Assembly (NCBI RefSeq): GCF_014268615.1
Contig: NZ_JABWQV010000001.1
Span: 1-64,000 of the forward strand
DNA: 64,000 nt
Direction of reading: 5' to 3'
Source of the DNA: Pseudomonas tehranensis
Lineage (GTDB): Bacteria; Pseudomonadota; Gammaproteobacteria; Pseudomonadales; Pseudomonadaceae
Shown: positions 26,337-35,277 of the stretch, piece after piece
Position numbering within the stretch: the stretch's first letter is position 1
Layout of the letters: each line of letters begins with the position of its first letter
The notes under the pieces: generated by a model
The model's input: only the letters and a program-made list of their open reading frames with translations
Databases searched by the model: none
Told to the model about the DNA's origin: nothing
Translations under genes and position numbers: made by a program

Positions 26337-27112
26337 AGGGCGGCCAGGAGGTACTCGACCAGCTCTTCGACGCTGCGCGTAGCGTCCAGGCGCTGCCGGC
26401 GCTCGTCCCGGAAGCGATCGACGTGTGCACCGGCTATGCGCTGCAGCGCCAGGCCCTGGAGCAGCGTCTGGCGAGGGGGGAGCAACTGAGCGGATGGAAG
26501 ATTGCCTTCGCGGGTAGTGCCGCGCAGGCGCGTTTCGGTCTTGACGAACCGGCCTATGGAAGCCTGACCGATGCCATGTCCGTCGAGCCGGGGAATCCGG
26601 TGTCGCTCCCACGGTTGATACAGCCCAAGCTGGAAATTGAACTGGCCTTTGTCTTTGGCCGCAGCTTGCCTGCCGGCCACTGTCGAGACGAAGACATCCT
26701 GGCGGCCATCGGCGAGGTCGCGCCCGCGTTCGAGATCGCCGATTGTCGATGGCAGCAATGGCGTTTCGGGGCCGGGGCATTTCTCGCCGACAACGCCGCG
26801 GCGGGGCTTTACAGCCTCGGGCAACGCGTGGCGTTCGATGCCTTGCGCCATGCCTGTATCGCCTATCGGCTGGAATGTGACGGGGTGCTCTGCGGTGTCG
26901 GCGATACCCTCGACCGGGAGGACAGTCCGTTGCGCAACCTGTGCTGGTTGGTCCGGCGCTTGCTGGCCGACGGGCAGTGGGTGGAAGCAGGCCAGGTCGT
27001 GCTGTCCGGATCGCTGCTGGCACCCTTGGATGTCCAGCCTGCCACTTACCGGCTGCACATGCTTGGCACGGAACTGGCTTTGGTTTTCGTCGCGGAGCCT
27101 GCCCCCGCGTGA
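26333..27112 (+). CDS. Fumarylacetoacetate-hydrolase family, 2-oxopent-4-enoate hydratase-like (MhpD type)
   Basis: The protein has 259 residues. It has QPKLEIELAFVFGRSL and an acidic FEIADCRW stretch, corresponding to the metal-binding carboxylates of hydratases and decarboxylases of meta-cleavage pathways. It starts at a GTG inside a GTGA overlap with the hydroxylase stop, indicating translational coupling. It would hydrate or decarboxylate a 2-oxo-4-enoate produced by ring fission. I do not see the following aldolase gene (MhpE type) in the window. Confidence 0.82.
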   Translation: MKGGQEVLDQLFDAARSVQALPALVPEAIDVCTGYALQRQALEQRLARGEQLSGWKIAFAGSAAQARFGLDEPAYGSLTDAMSVEPGNPVSLPRLIQPKLEIELAFVFGRSLPAGHCRDEDILAAIGEVAPAFEIADCRWQQWRFGAGAFLADNAAAGLYSLGQRVAFDALRHACIAYRLECDGVLCGVGDTLDREDSPLRNLCWLVRRLLADGQWVEAGQVVLSGSLLAPLDVQPATYRLHMLGTELALVFVAEPAPA

Positions 27113-27188
27113 ACGATCTCTGTCGTCACGGATGACCCAGCCCCCTGCAGACCAATAAAAACAATGGGGCCACCGAGGAACGACGAAC

Positions 27189-28130
27189 ATGCTCGCTGAA
27201 GTCCGGACCTTCAATGACCCGCAACAACATGCCGGCTCCATCCAGGGCTGGCAGCAAGTCTATGACCAACTGGGACGTGGTTGCCTGACCAGCGAACTGC
27301 GGCAGTTGTCCGCTGATCGCTTCCAGATCTTCCAGGAAGTGCTGGACAAGCGCGTGGTGCAGCGCGGCTTTGCGCCCAAAGGTCGGTTGTGCGCGGCCAT
27401 GTCACTGGGCGGTGCGCCCGTCGTTCAAGGGCAGCAGGTGGGGGCTCATAGTGTCGTGCTGTTGCGTGACGCCGAAGAGTTCGTCCTGCATGCACCGGAA
27501 GGCACGCACTTCCTGGCGCTCAATGTCGACACCGTACGCTTCGCCAAGCTGGCGGCGTTCGAATTGTCGAGCGAGCAACTCAGGCGCTTGAAGACGGTGT
27601 CACAGGTGAGTGTGGATGAGGCGTTACTGTTGCGTATACGGCAACGTATCCTCCCGGCGTTTCGTCACTTTTTGGAACATGCGGACGCCATCAACCCGGC
27701 CTCGGAGAAAATGCTCGAGGACGTCATGCTCAATGCCTTCCTCGATTTGTTCAGCCATGCGACCGACGACACACGCTCGCGCCGGAGCAACTTTTCCGTC
27801 AGTGCGTACTTGGTCAAGCGCTGCCAGGAACTGATCGTCGCCAGTGGCGATACCCCATTGAGCATCCTCGACCTGTGCGAGCAATTGCGCGTCAGCCGAC
27901 GGACCCTGCAGAACAGTTTCCAGTCAGTGACCGGCATGCGTCCGGTGGAGTACTTGCGCAACCTGCGCCTCAACGCGGTGCGTCGGCGCCTGATCGCTAC
28001 GCCCGCCTGCGCCATGAACATCGGCGAGATCGCGGTGGCAATGGGCTTTTTTCACCTGAGCCATTTCGCCGCGCATTATCGCGAGCTATTTGGCGAGTCC
28101 CCTTCCGATACACCCAGGGCGAAGCGCTGA
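27189..28130 (+). CDS. AraC-family transcriptional regulator
   Basis: The protein has 313 residues. The C-terminal DNA-binding domain reads ILDLCEQLRVSRRTLQNSF and IGEIAVAMGFFHLSHFAAHY. The N-terminal part (GSIQGWQQVYDQLGRG, then VVQRGFAPKGRLCAAM) is paralogous to the regulators at 4530 and 34273. GAGG lies before the ATG. It lies directly after the uncharacterised operon on the same strand and may regulate it in addition to IclR, or regulate one of the three paralogous permeases. Confidence 0.9.
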   Translation: MLAEVRTFNDPQQHAGSIQGWQQVYDQLGRGCLTSELRQLSADRFQIFQEVLDKRVVQRGFAPKGRLCAAMSLGGAPVVQGQQVGAHSVVLLRDAEEFVLHAPEGTHFLALNVDTVRFAKLAAFELSSEQLRRLKTVSQVSVDEALLLRIRQRILPAFRHFLEHADAINPASEKMLEDVMLNAFLDLFSHATDDTRSRRSNFSVSAYLVKRCQELIVASGDTPLSILDLCEQLRVSRRTLQNSFQSVTGMRPVEYLRNLRLNAVRRRLIATPACAMNIGEIAVAMGFFHLSHFAAHYRELFGESPSDTPRAKR

Positions 28131-28208
28131 CGCCCATGCCTGCGTGCTGTCGTTCAGGGCTCGATGTCCGTATGGAGGGGGCTGATGTGCGATTTGCCGG
28201 CAGGCTGC

Positions 28209-29036
28209 TCAGGCAAAACTGATCCGATCGGCGTAGGCATTCTGAACGATCTTGCGCTGGTAGTCCGAAGGCGTGGTACTGACCAGCTTCTTGAAGTCCC
28301 GCAGGAAATGCGACTGGTCGGAAAAGCCCAGGTCGAGCGCCAGCTCTGAGAACGATACGTCCTGATGGGTGTTGAGGGTTTCCAGCGCGGCCTGGCAGCG
28401 GATGATCCGGCAAAAGGTCTTGGGCGACAGGCCGGTGTCCTGGCTGAACTGGCGGTGCAGTGTGCGGCTGGTGTAGCCACTCAGGTCTTCCAGATGCTGG
28501 ATGCGGATATCGCCGCGATGCCGCAGCGCCTGTTGAATGACCATGCTCGTCAGTTGTGACGTCTTGCCCATCAGGCGCGGCGCCAGATGATCGTTGAAGA
28601 GCCGCATCTGTTCGGCCAGCAACGGGGTCTGGACGATGCGCTCGAAGATGCGCTGGGCGAACCCTGAAACTTCCAGCAGATCGAGTTCCTGCTCGGTCAA
28701 CTCCTCAGCCAGCACATTGATGAAACCGGGAATGATACCCGGCGAAAAACGCACGCCGAAATAATGGTGACCCTGGTGCAGCACGACGGCCTGGGCCGCC
28801 AGGGGCGTTCCGCAGATCCTGGCGGTCGGGCGCGTGGCATCACAGTCAAAGACAATGTCCACGCAACCGTCCGGTACGGCCAATATGTCGCTGGAGAGCG
28901 CCACATCGAAGGCATAGAAATGCGAGATCGCCGGGTGTTCGGAGGGCATGACCGAATACCGCGAAGAGTTGAGCACGAACCAGGGTTGTTCGTACGCAGT
29001 GTGGTGCCGGGGAGTCGGCGCGCACAGTTTGGCCAT
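28209..29036 (-). CDS. AraC-family transcriptional regulator (different subfamily)
   Basis: The protein has about 275 residues. The C-terminus has HTH-18-type elements (LEDLSGYTSRTLHRQF and FSELALDLGFSDQSHFLRDFK). The N-terminus (VLAVPDGCVDIVFD, GVRFSPG) is unrelated to the three paralogous AraC proteins nearby. I chose the ATG at 29036 because GAAGG lies 7 bases upstream. The frame extends 18 codons further. It is divergent from the amine-oxidation operon at 29221 and likely controls it. Confidence 0.88.
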   Translation of the reverse strand: MAKLCAPTPRHHTAYEQPWFVLNSSRYSVMPSEHPAISHFYAFDVALSSDILAVPDGCVDIVFDCDATRPTARICGTPLAAQAVVLHQGHHYFGVRFSPGIIPGFINVLAEELTEQELDLLEVSGFAQRIFERIVQTPLLAEQMRLFNDHLAPRLMGKTSQLTSMVIQQALRHRGDIRIQHLEDLSGYTSRTLHRQFSQDTGLSPKTFCRIIRCQAALETLNTHQDVSFSELALDLGFSDQSHFLRDFKKLVSTTPSDYQRKIVQNAYADRISFA

Positions 29037-29220
29037 GGTGAGACCTTCGATGGGCAACTTACGGGAATTTTCACGCATTAATCGCGCCAACTCGTGCGCC
29101 TGGCCAATCGCGGCATGTCCGAAATTTACAATACCGCCGCAAACCCCAGCGTGATACTCGACGTTGACAGCGTGGAGCTGCGCCTACCGCAGCGATGTCA
29201 CCTTCAGCCCGAGAAAAACT

Positions 29221-30360
29221 ATGTCTAATAATACAAAAATCGACTTCATCTACCTCTCCGAGCAGGACATGATCCGCGCCGGTGTCACGGACATGCTGGC
29301 TTGCGTCAACACCATGGAGGAGATGTTCGGCCTGCTGTACATCGGCGACTATCGCATGGCCGGACCGAACAACGACTCCCACGGCGCAATGGTGACCTTT
29401 CCGCAGGACTCACCGTTTCCCAACATGCCCAAGCCCACGGCTGACCGCCGGATGATGGCGATGCCGGCCTACCTGGGCGGCAGCTTCTGCACGGCGGGCG
29501 TGAAGTGGTACGGCTCCAACATCGCCAACCGCGAAAAAGGCCTGCCGCGCTCGATCCTGATGTTCACCCTGAACGACCCCGACACCGGGGCGCCCTTGGC
29601 GCACATGTCCGCCAACCTGCTGTCCGCTTACCGCACCGGTGCGATTCCCGGCGTGGGCGCGCGTCATCTGGCTCGCAAGGATTCGAAGGTGGTTGGCCTG
29701 CTCGGCCCTGGGGTCATGGGCAAGACCACCCTGGCGGCATTCATCGCCGTTTGTCCGCAAATCGACACATTGAAAATCAAAGGTCGCGGCCAGAAGAGCC
29801 TCGATAATTTCATTGCCTGGGTCAAGGAAACCTACCCCCAGGTGACCTCGATCGAGGTGGTGGATACCCTCGAAGAAGTGGTCCGTGATTCCGACCTTGT
29901 TACTTATTGTAGCTCCGGTGAGGTGGGCGACCCCGCAACCTACCCAATCGTGAAGCGCGAGTGGGTCAAGCCGGGCGCCTTCATGGCCATGCCTGCCTGC
30001 TGCAACATCGACGCCGACATGGAGCGATCCGACGTGCGCAAGGTGTTGGACAACACCGGCCTCTACGAAGCCTGGTTCGAAGAACTGCCCAAGCCCGCGC
30101 ACCACTGCGTTCCCGTGATCGGTGTGCGCTTCATGGACATGATTGCCGAAGGCAAGATGCACCCGGAAGAGCTCGAAGACATCGGCAAGATCGTCGCCGG
30201 GCAAGCGCCAGGCCGTCGAAACGATGAAGAGATCATCATCATGTCGGTGGGCGGCATGCCGGTCGAAGACGTCGCCTGGGGCACGGTCGTGTACCGCAAT
30301 GCCATCGAACAGGGCATCGGCGTCAAATTGAATCTGTGGGAAACCCCCGTCCTCAGCTAA
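29221..30360 (+). CDS. Ornithine cyclodeaminase / mu-crystallin family protein (annotated elsewhere as tyramine oxidase subunit B)
   Basis: The protein has 379 residues. The Rossmann nucleotide site is VVGLLGPGVMGKTTLAAF and the substrate region includes KWYGSNIANR and AYRTGAIPGVGARHLA. Family members use NAD(P) for cyclodeamination, imine reduction or amino acid dehydrogenation. From memory, close relatives are labelled tyramine oxidase subunit B, but I cannot verify this. I chose the ATG at 29221 (MSNNTKIDFIYLSEQD) over an upstream in-frame start. It is first of an operon with RidA and a FAD oxidase, a set that fits oxidation of an amine or amino acid through an imine. Confidence 0.8.
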   Translation: MSNNTKIDFIYLSEQDMIRAGVTDMLACVNTMEEMFGLLYIGDYRMAGPNNDSHGAMVTFPQDSPFPNMPKPTADRRMMAMPAYLGGSFCTAGVKWYGSNIANREKGLPRSILMFTLNDPDTGAPLAHMSANLLSAYRTGAIPGVGARHLARKDSKVVGLLGPGVMGKTTLAAFIAVCPQIDTLKIKGRGQKSLDNFIAWVKETYPQVTSIEVVDTLEEVVRDSDLVTYCSSGEVGDPATYPIVKREWVKPGAFMAMPACCNIDADMERSDVRKVLDNTGLYEAWFEELPKPAHHCVPVIGVRFMDMIAEGKMHPEELEDIGKIVAGQAPGRRNDEEIIIMSVGGMPVEDVAWGTVVYRNAIEQGIGVKLNLWETPVLS

Positions 30361-30390
30361 CGCCTCCATTCCTTTGAAGAGACTTTCGAC

Positions 30391-30813
30391 ATGACCAAAA
30401 TCATCAAGCTCAAGACCGGTTCCCCGTTCGAAGAACAGGCCAGTTATTCGCGCCTCGTGGTCGTGGACAACTGGATTTACGTTTCCAACACCGCGGGCCG
30501 CAACCCGCAGACCAAACTGATTCCCGAGGACATCCTCGAACAGACGCACCAGGTCTTCGCCAACATCGAGACGGCCCTGGCGGCCGTCGATGCAAGCCTG
30601 GCTGATGTCGTCTGCTCGCGGGTGTTCATTCAGGATCCCAAGGATGTGCCGGCCGTGATGAACCTGATCGGCGAGAAGTTTCGCGGTGTCGATCCAGCCA
30701 GCACGGTGACCTGCCCACCCCTGGGCTCGACGGTCTACAAGGTGGAACTGGAAGTGACGGCCTATCGCAATGCTTCGAAGGCGCAAGTCGAAGTCATTCG
30801 CCTGTCCCAGTGA
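30391..30813 (+). CDS. RidA family (YjgF/YER057c/UK114) imine deaminase-like protein
   Basis: The protein has 140 residues. It has VSNTAGRNP, the conserved Arg in VCSRVFIQD and VELEVTAYRN near the C-terminus. RidA proteins hydrolyse reactive enamines and imines released by PLP or flavin enzymes. It lies 30 bases after the cyclodeaminase-like gene and 57 before the FAD oxidase, an arrangement that supports an imine intermediate in this pathway. Confidence 0.9.
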   Translation: MTKIIKLKTGSPFEEQASYSRLVVVDNWIYVSNTAGRNPQTKLIPEDILEQTHQVFANIETALAAVDASLADVVCSRVFIQDPKDVPAVMNLIGEKFRGVDPASTVTCPPLGSTVYKVELEVTAYRNASKAQVEVIRLSQ

Positions 30814-30822
30814 CTGTTACAC

Positions 30823-30842
30823 GGCCGCGCACGCGCGCGGTC
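30823..30842 (+). other. Intercistronic GC hairpin
   Basis: GGCCGCGC and GCGCGGTC pair (one G-T) around a 4-base loop between the RidA and FAD-oxidase genes. No T-run follows. It could reduce or stabilise parts of the transcript. Confidence 0.45.
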
Positions 30843-30870
30843 GTCCTCAACCGCTTATCGAGTTTTAATC

Positions 30871-32163
30871 ATGGCACCGACCATAGAGCCCGTGAACACG
30901 TCGACCGCTTTTCCTTCCACGACCTCTGTCGTCATCATTGGCGGTGGGATCATTGGCCTGACGGCTGCGTTGACGCTGGCTGAGCGCAACATTTCGGTCG
31001 TCGTGCTGGAGAAAGGGCGCATTGCCGGCGAGCAGTCCTCCCGTAACCTGGGTTGGGTGCGCAAGACCAATCGTCACCACGATGACATCCCGCTGGCCCT
31101 CGCGGCGGATCGCTTGTGGGCACAGATGCCTGAGCGGGTAGGGGCCGATGTCGGCTATCGTCAGGCGGGCATCATGTTCCTGGGCCGCAACGAGGCGCAG
31201 ATGGCGATGCATGCCGGCTGGCTCAAGTCGGTCGAGCATCTGTCCCTGGACTCGCGATTGCTGAGCAAACGTGAGATCGAAAAACTGGTGCCCGGTGGCG
31301 TGGGTGACTGGGCCGGTGCCATCCATACCCCATCCGATGCGCGGGCCGAGCCGACGTTGGCCAGCAGCGCTATTGCCAAGGCCGCCATGGCCAAGGGCGT
31401 AGTCATTATCGAGCAGTGCGCGGTGCGTACCTTGCAGATGTCCGCTGGCAGAGTCAGTGGCGTGGTCACTGAAAACGGCGAGATCCGCTGCGAACACGTG
31501 CTGCTGGCCGGTGGCATGTGGTCGCGGCGGTTCCTGGGCAACCTCGGCGTATCGTTGCCAACCTTGCCACTGACCTGCTCGGTGCTGCGTACCCTGCCGA
31601 TGGAAGGTCCCACGGAGATCGCTGTGGGCGCGCCTGATTTTTCCTTTCGCAAGCATAAGGACGGCGGTTTCATCATCACCCAGCGCGGTAAGTTGGACGC
31701 CTTCCTGACCCTGGATCACCTGTTGCTCGCCAAACAGTACCTGCCGCAATTCCGGGCGCAACGCAGTGTCCTGGAAGTGTCCCTGGGCAAGCCTTTTTTC
31801 AATGACCTGGCACTCGCCCGGCGTTGGCAGGCCGACTCTGTCAGTCCGTTCGAACGTGTGCGGGTGCAGGACCCGGCCGCGAACCAGCGACTCAATAACG
31901 ATGCGATGAGTAACCTCAAGGCCGCGTGGCCAGTCTTCGAGAATGCCCGCGTCGCCCAGGCATGGGCCGGCACCATCGACGTCACACCTGACTCGAATCC
32001 GGTGATTGGCGCGGTCGCGAAAATTCCCGGTTTGACCGTGGCCACCGGGTTTTCCGGGCATGGTTTCGGCACCTCGCCGGCGGCGGGGCACCTTGCGGCG
32101 GATCTTGTCAGTGGCCATGCCCCTATCATCGATCCAAGCCCTTATCGCTTTGATCGTTTCTAA
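30871..32163 (+). CDS. FAD-dependent amine / D-amino acid oxidase-type oxidoreductase (DAO family)
   Basis: The protein has 430 residues. The N-terminal FAD site is VVIIGGGIIGLTAALTLAERN followed by VVVLEKG. The family RNLGWVRKTNR segment lies near residue 60 and the C-terminal GFSGHGFGTSPAAG motif closes the FAD domain. Enzymes of this family oxidise amines or secondary amino acids to imines. Together with RidA and the cyclodeaminase-like protein it forms a probable amine-oxidation module. The amine is not identified. Confidence 0.88.
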   Translation: MAPTIEPVNTSTAFPSTTSVVIIGGGIIGLTAALTLAERNISVVVLEKGRIAGEQSSRNLGWVRKTNRHHDDIPLALAADRLWAQMPERVGADVGYRQAGIMFLGRNEAQMAMHAGWLKSVEHLSLDSRLLSKREIEKLVPGGVGDWAGAIHTPSDARAEPTLASSAIAKAAMAKGVVIIEQCAVRTLQMSAGRVSGVVTENGEIRCEHVLLAGGMWSRRFLGNLGVSLPTLPLTCSVLRTLPMEGPTEIAVGAPDFSFRKHKDGGFIITQRGKLDAFLTLDHLLLAKQYLPQFRAQRSVLEVSLGKPFFNDLALARRWQADSVSPFERVRVQDPAANQRLNNDAMSNLKAAWPVFENARVAQAWAGTIDVTPDSNPVIGAVAKIPGLTVATGFSGHGFGTSPAAGHLAADLVSGHAPIIDPSPYRFDRF

Positions 32164-32200
32164 TCGACCGTCCAGCACCTTCATTATGCGGAGCCAACCC

Positions 32201-33049
32201 ATGCCTACACAGAGTCGTTTCTTATCCAATCGCTCAGGCCTGCGCTTGCATTATCTGCGCTGGGGCGAGCCGACCGGGGTGCCCTTGGTATTGCTGCACG
32301 GGCTGCGGGCCTACGCCCAGACCTGGACGTCGTTGGCCCAATCGCTGGGTGATGGCTACTGCATCTATGCACTGGACCAGCGTGGTCGTGGCCTGAGCGA
32401 CTGGGCTGAACCCAGCAGCTACCACACCCGGTCGTATGTGGAGGATCTCGAGGACCTCGTCGCTCATGCAGGCCTGCAACGTTTCGTGTTGCTGGGGCAC
32501 TCGCTTGGAGGCGCCAACGCCCTGGAATATGCGCGGCTCAACCCGGGACGCTTGATAGGGCTGATCATCGAGGACATTGGTCCCGGTTCTTCAAGTCAGG
32601 GTGATGGCGCGGCGCGCATTCGCCGGGAAATGAGCCAGACGCCCCTGCAGTTTGATGATTGGGACGCGGCTCGTGCCTTCTGGCGGGCTTCGCGTCCCGG
32701 CCTATCGGAAGAGGCCCTGGCCTCCAGGTTGGCTCATTCGATGAAACAGAGCGGCCCAGTGGTCACCTGGCGCCACGATCAACAAGGCATTGCCGAGGCG
32801 CGCCTGAGCATTGAACCGACCGATCTATGGCCGGCCGTCCACGCCCTGGATTGCCCGAGTCTGTTCATTCGCGGCGCTCGCTCGGACTTCCTGCCGCCGG
32901 CGACATTGGAGGCCATGAGTGCCAGTAACCGCCATGTCCAGACAGCGGAAGTCGCCGGGGCCAGCCATTATGTGCACGACGACCAGGGCGAGGTTTTCAA
33001 CCAACTGGTCGCAGGCTTCCTGAAGAGCCTGGCGATCCCGGCTCGATGA
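32201..33049 (+). CDS. Alpha/beta-hydrolase
   Basis: The protein has 282 residues. LVLLHGL forms the oxyanion region, the nucleophile elbow is GHSLGG and the catalytic His is in GASHYVHDD. I chose the ATG at 32201 because GGAG lies 8 bases upstream. The frame is open much further up, through the end of the oxidase gene. Its stop overlaps the start of the MFS gene (ATGA), so the two are translationally coupled. It could hydrolyse an ester, lactone or C-C bond of a pathway intermediate. Confidence 0.88.
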   Translation: MPTQSRFLSNRSGLRLHYLRWGEPTGVPLVLLHGLRAYAQTWTSLAQSLGDGYCIYALDQRGRGLSDWAEPSSYHTRSYVEDLEDLVAHAGLQRFVLLGHSLGGANALEYARLNPGRLIGLIIEDIGPGSSSQGDGAARIRREMSQTPLQFDDWDAARAFWRASRPGLSEEALASRLAHSMKQSGPVVTWRHDQQGIAEARLSIEPTDLWPAVHALDCPSLFIRGARSDFLPPATLEAMSASNRHVQTAEVAGASHYVHDDQGEVFNQLVAGFLKSLAIPAR

Positions 33050-34266
33050 AATCCAGAGCCCGACTGATTGCACTGTTGTCATCGCTTACGGCATTCGTGC
33101 CGTTTTCAATCGACACTTACTTGCCCAGTCTCCCGCAGATCGCTCGCGACCTGTCGGGCAGTGCCGCCCAGGTGCAACACACCATCAGCGCTTTTCTGCT
33201 CGGTTTGTGCCTGGGCATGCTGTTTTATGGTCCGCTGTCCGACCGCTATGGCCGTCGTCCGTTGTTGTTGGGCAGTCTCGTCGTGTATGGGGTAGCGACC
33301 CTGGGATGCCTGTTCGCCGACAGCGTCGAGCATCTGATTGCCTGGCGATTTCTCCAGGCGATCGGCGGAGCAGGGGCCTTGATACTGGCCCGGGCTATTG
33401 CCCGGGATCTGTTTGGCCTGACGCAAGCGGCCAAGGTGTTGTCCTGGATGCACTTGCTGACGATGATGGCGACGTTGGTCGCGCCCATGATCGGCACCTG
33501 GCTGGTATTGATTCAAGGCTGGCGCACGATCTTCGCCGCGCTGTTCATGCTCTCCAGCCTGTGCCTGATCATGGTGACATTCGGTCTGAAAGAGAGCCTT
33601 GCGCCACGGGCCAATGGCGCCTCGGTGAAAGGGGCCTTTGCCGCCTACCTTGCCATCGCCAGGCAGCCTCGGGCCGTGGCGCTGATTGGCTGCATGGCCC
33701 TGTCATTCGGCGGCATGTTTGCCTTCATCACCGCCTCGCCATTCGTGTATGTGGTGTTCTTCGGCGTCTCGCCACGGACCTTCAGTGGCCTGTTCGCCTT
33801 GAACATTCTCGGCATCATCGTGGTGACCCTGATCAACGCCCGCTGGGTCGGCCGGTTCGGGCCGCAGCGCATGTTGGCGGTGGGGGCCGTACTGGCGGGC
33901 GCGGCCGGGGCTGCGATGCTGCTGATCGGGTTCACCCAATGGGGCGGCTTGTGGCCTATCGTCGGCTGCACGGTGATGTACATGGGTGTCACGGGGTTGC
34001 TGGGCGCCAATTGCACGGCGAGCCTGATGGCGATGTTCCCGCACCAGGCGGGCGCGAGTATCGCGTTGGGCGTGTCGGTGCAGTTTGCCGTCGGCGCGCT
34101 GGCAAGCCTGTGGGTCAGCTACCTGGCCGATGGCACGTCGTGGCCGATGTGCCTGGTCATGGGAATCTGCGGACTGGGCTGCCTGGTCGCGTGCGGGTTC
34201 TCGACCCGTACGCCCATCGAGCCCGGCGTCGCGGGGGATGACGCGTGCGTGCCGTTCCAGCCTTGA
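33046..34266 (+). CDS. MFS transporter, Bcr/CflA drug-resistance type
   Basis: The protein has 406 residues with about twelve membrane helices. DTYLPSLPQIA after the first helix and YGPLSDRYGRRPLLL between helices 2 and 3 are diagnostic for the Bcr/CflA group of proton-driven exporters. It starts within the stop codon of the hydrolase gene. It may export a toxic intermediate, or the substrate itself, of the amine-oxidation operon. It ends 6 bases from the convergent AraC gene. Confidence 0.9.
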   Translation: MKSRARLIALLSSLTAFVPFSIDTYLPSLPQIARDLSGSAAQVQHTISAFLLGLCLGMLFYGPLSDRYGRRPLLLGSLVVYGVATLGCLFADSVEHLIAWRFLQAIGGAGALILARAIARDLFGLTQAAKVLSWMHLLTMMATLVAPMIGTWLVLIQGWRTIFAALFMLSSLCLIMVTFGLKESLAPRANGASVKGAFAAYLAIARQPRAVALIGCMALSFGGMFAFITASPFVYVVFFGVSPRTFSGLFALNILGIIVVTLINARWVGRFGPQRMLAVGAVLAGAAGAAMLLIGFTQWGGLWPIVGCTVMYMGVTGLLGANCTASLMAMFPHQAGASIALGVSVQFAVGALASLWVSYLADGTSWPMCLVMGICGLGCLVACGFSTRTPIEPGVAGDDACVPFQP

Positions 34267-34272
34267 TAGGGA

Positions 34273-35205
34273 TTATTGCGAACGCAGGGTTTTTGACGGC
34301 TGCTCGGCGAACAGCGCCTTGTAGGCGCTGCAGAAATGCCCCAGGTGGGTGAAGCCGAAATCACTCGCCACGCGGGCAATGGTGAAGTCGTCGGCAGATG
34401 TGGCGTGCAGTCGTCGGCGCACGGCATTGAGCCTGACTGACCGCAGGTATTCCACCGGACGCATGCCGGTTACGCTGAGAAAGCTGCGTTGTAGCGTGCG
34501 GCGGCTGACTCTCAGTTGCTCGCAGATATCCAGCACCGTGATCGGCGTTTCGTGATCGGCGAGGGCCAGTTCCTGGCTCTGCCTGACCAGGTAGGCGCTG
34601 ACGGTGTGGTTGCCCAAGCGTGTGCGATCCTGTTCGCAGCCTTGTTCGAACAAGTCCAGCATCGATTGCAGGGTGGCATCCTCGACCACGTTCTCTGGAA
34701 AGCAAGGATTGGCCTGGGCGGCGGCGACGAGCGCCAACAGGCGCTGGCGGATGGCGTTCAACGAGGGTTGCGGCAAAGCCAGATGGGTGATGCGGCCGAG
34801 CTTGCGCAGGCCGCTCTCGGTAAACTCGCGCTCGGCGAAAAAACCGAACCTGTCGCTGGCTACCGTGATCGCCAGCAACTCCATGCCTTGGGCCGCCTGC
34901 ACGGAAAAGTCCTGGCCGCCGTGAAGAAGCGACACGGATTGCGCATTGAGACGCTTGCCTTGGAACAACAGCGGTTCATTCAGTGACATCGGCATGGCCA
35001 GGCACAGTCGACCCGCCGGCGCGGTGCCTTGTTGCACTACACGCTTATCGAGGGTTTCGTGGAAAATCTGGAAGCGCTCGCCGTTGATGTACCTGAGCAG
35101 GGTGTGGGCGCAGCCGTTGCTCAGTTGGTCATAGGTTTGCTGCCAACCGGTGATCGCACAGGCATGCAGGTGTATGTCGTCAAAACGTTCGGTTCGCGTT
35201 TGCAT
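34273..35205 (-). CDS. AraC-family transcriptional regulator
   Basis: The protein has 310 residues. The C-terminus has VLDICEQLRVSRRTLQRSF and IARVASDFGFTHLGHFCSAYK. The N-terminus (CAITGWQQTYDQLSNG, then VVQQGTAPAGRLCLAMP) is the third member of the paralogous set with 4530 and 27189. GGAG lies before the ATG. It lies 72 bases downstream of the FeaR-like gene on the same strand. Confidence 0.9.
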   Translation of the reverse strand: MQTRTERFDDIHLHACAITGWQQTYDQLSNGCAHTLLRYINGERFQIFHETLDKRVVQQGTAPAGRLCLAMPMSLNEPLLFQGKRLNAQSVSLLHGGQDFSVQAAQGMELLAITVASDRFGFFAEREFTESGLRKLGRITHLALPQPSLNAIRQRLLALVAAAQANPCFPENVVEDATLQSMLDLFEQGCEQDRTRLGNHTVSAYLVRQSQELALADHETPITVLDICEQLRVSRRTLQRSFLSVTGMRPVEYLRSVRLNAVRRRLHATSADDFTIARVASDFGFTHLGHFCSAYKALFAEQPSKTLRSQ

Positions 35206-35277
35206 GATCTTTGCGCTCCACCCATGGCTTCTTTCACGCTCGGATTCCAGAGCAAGTCCCAGGCCATCGTGCTCCAG

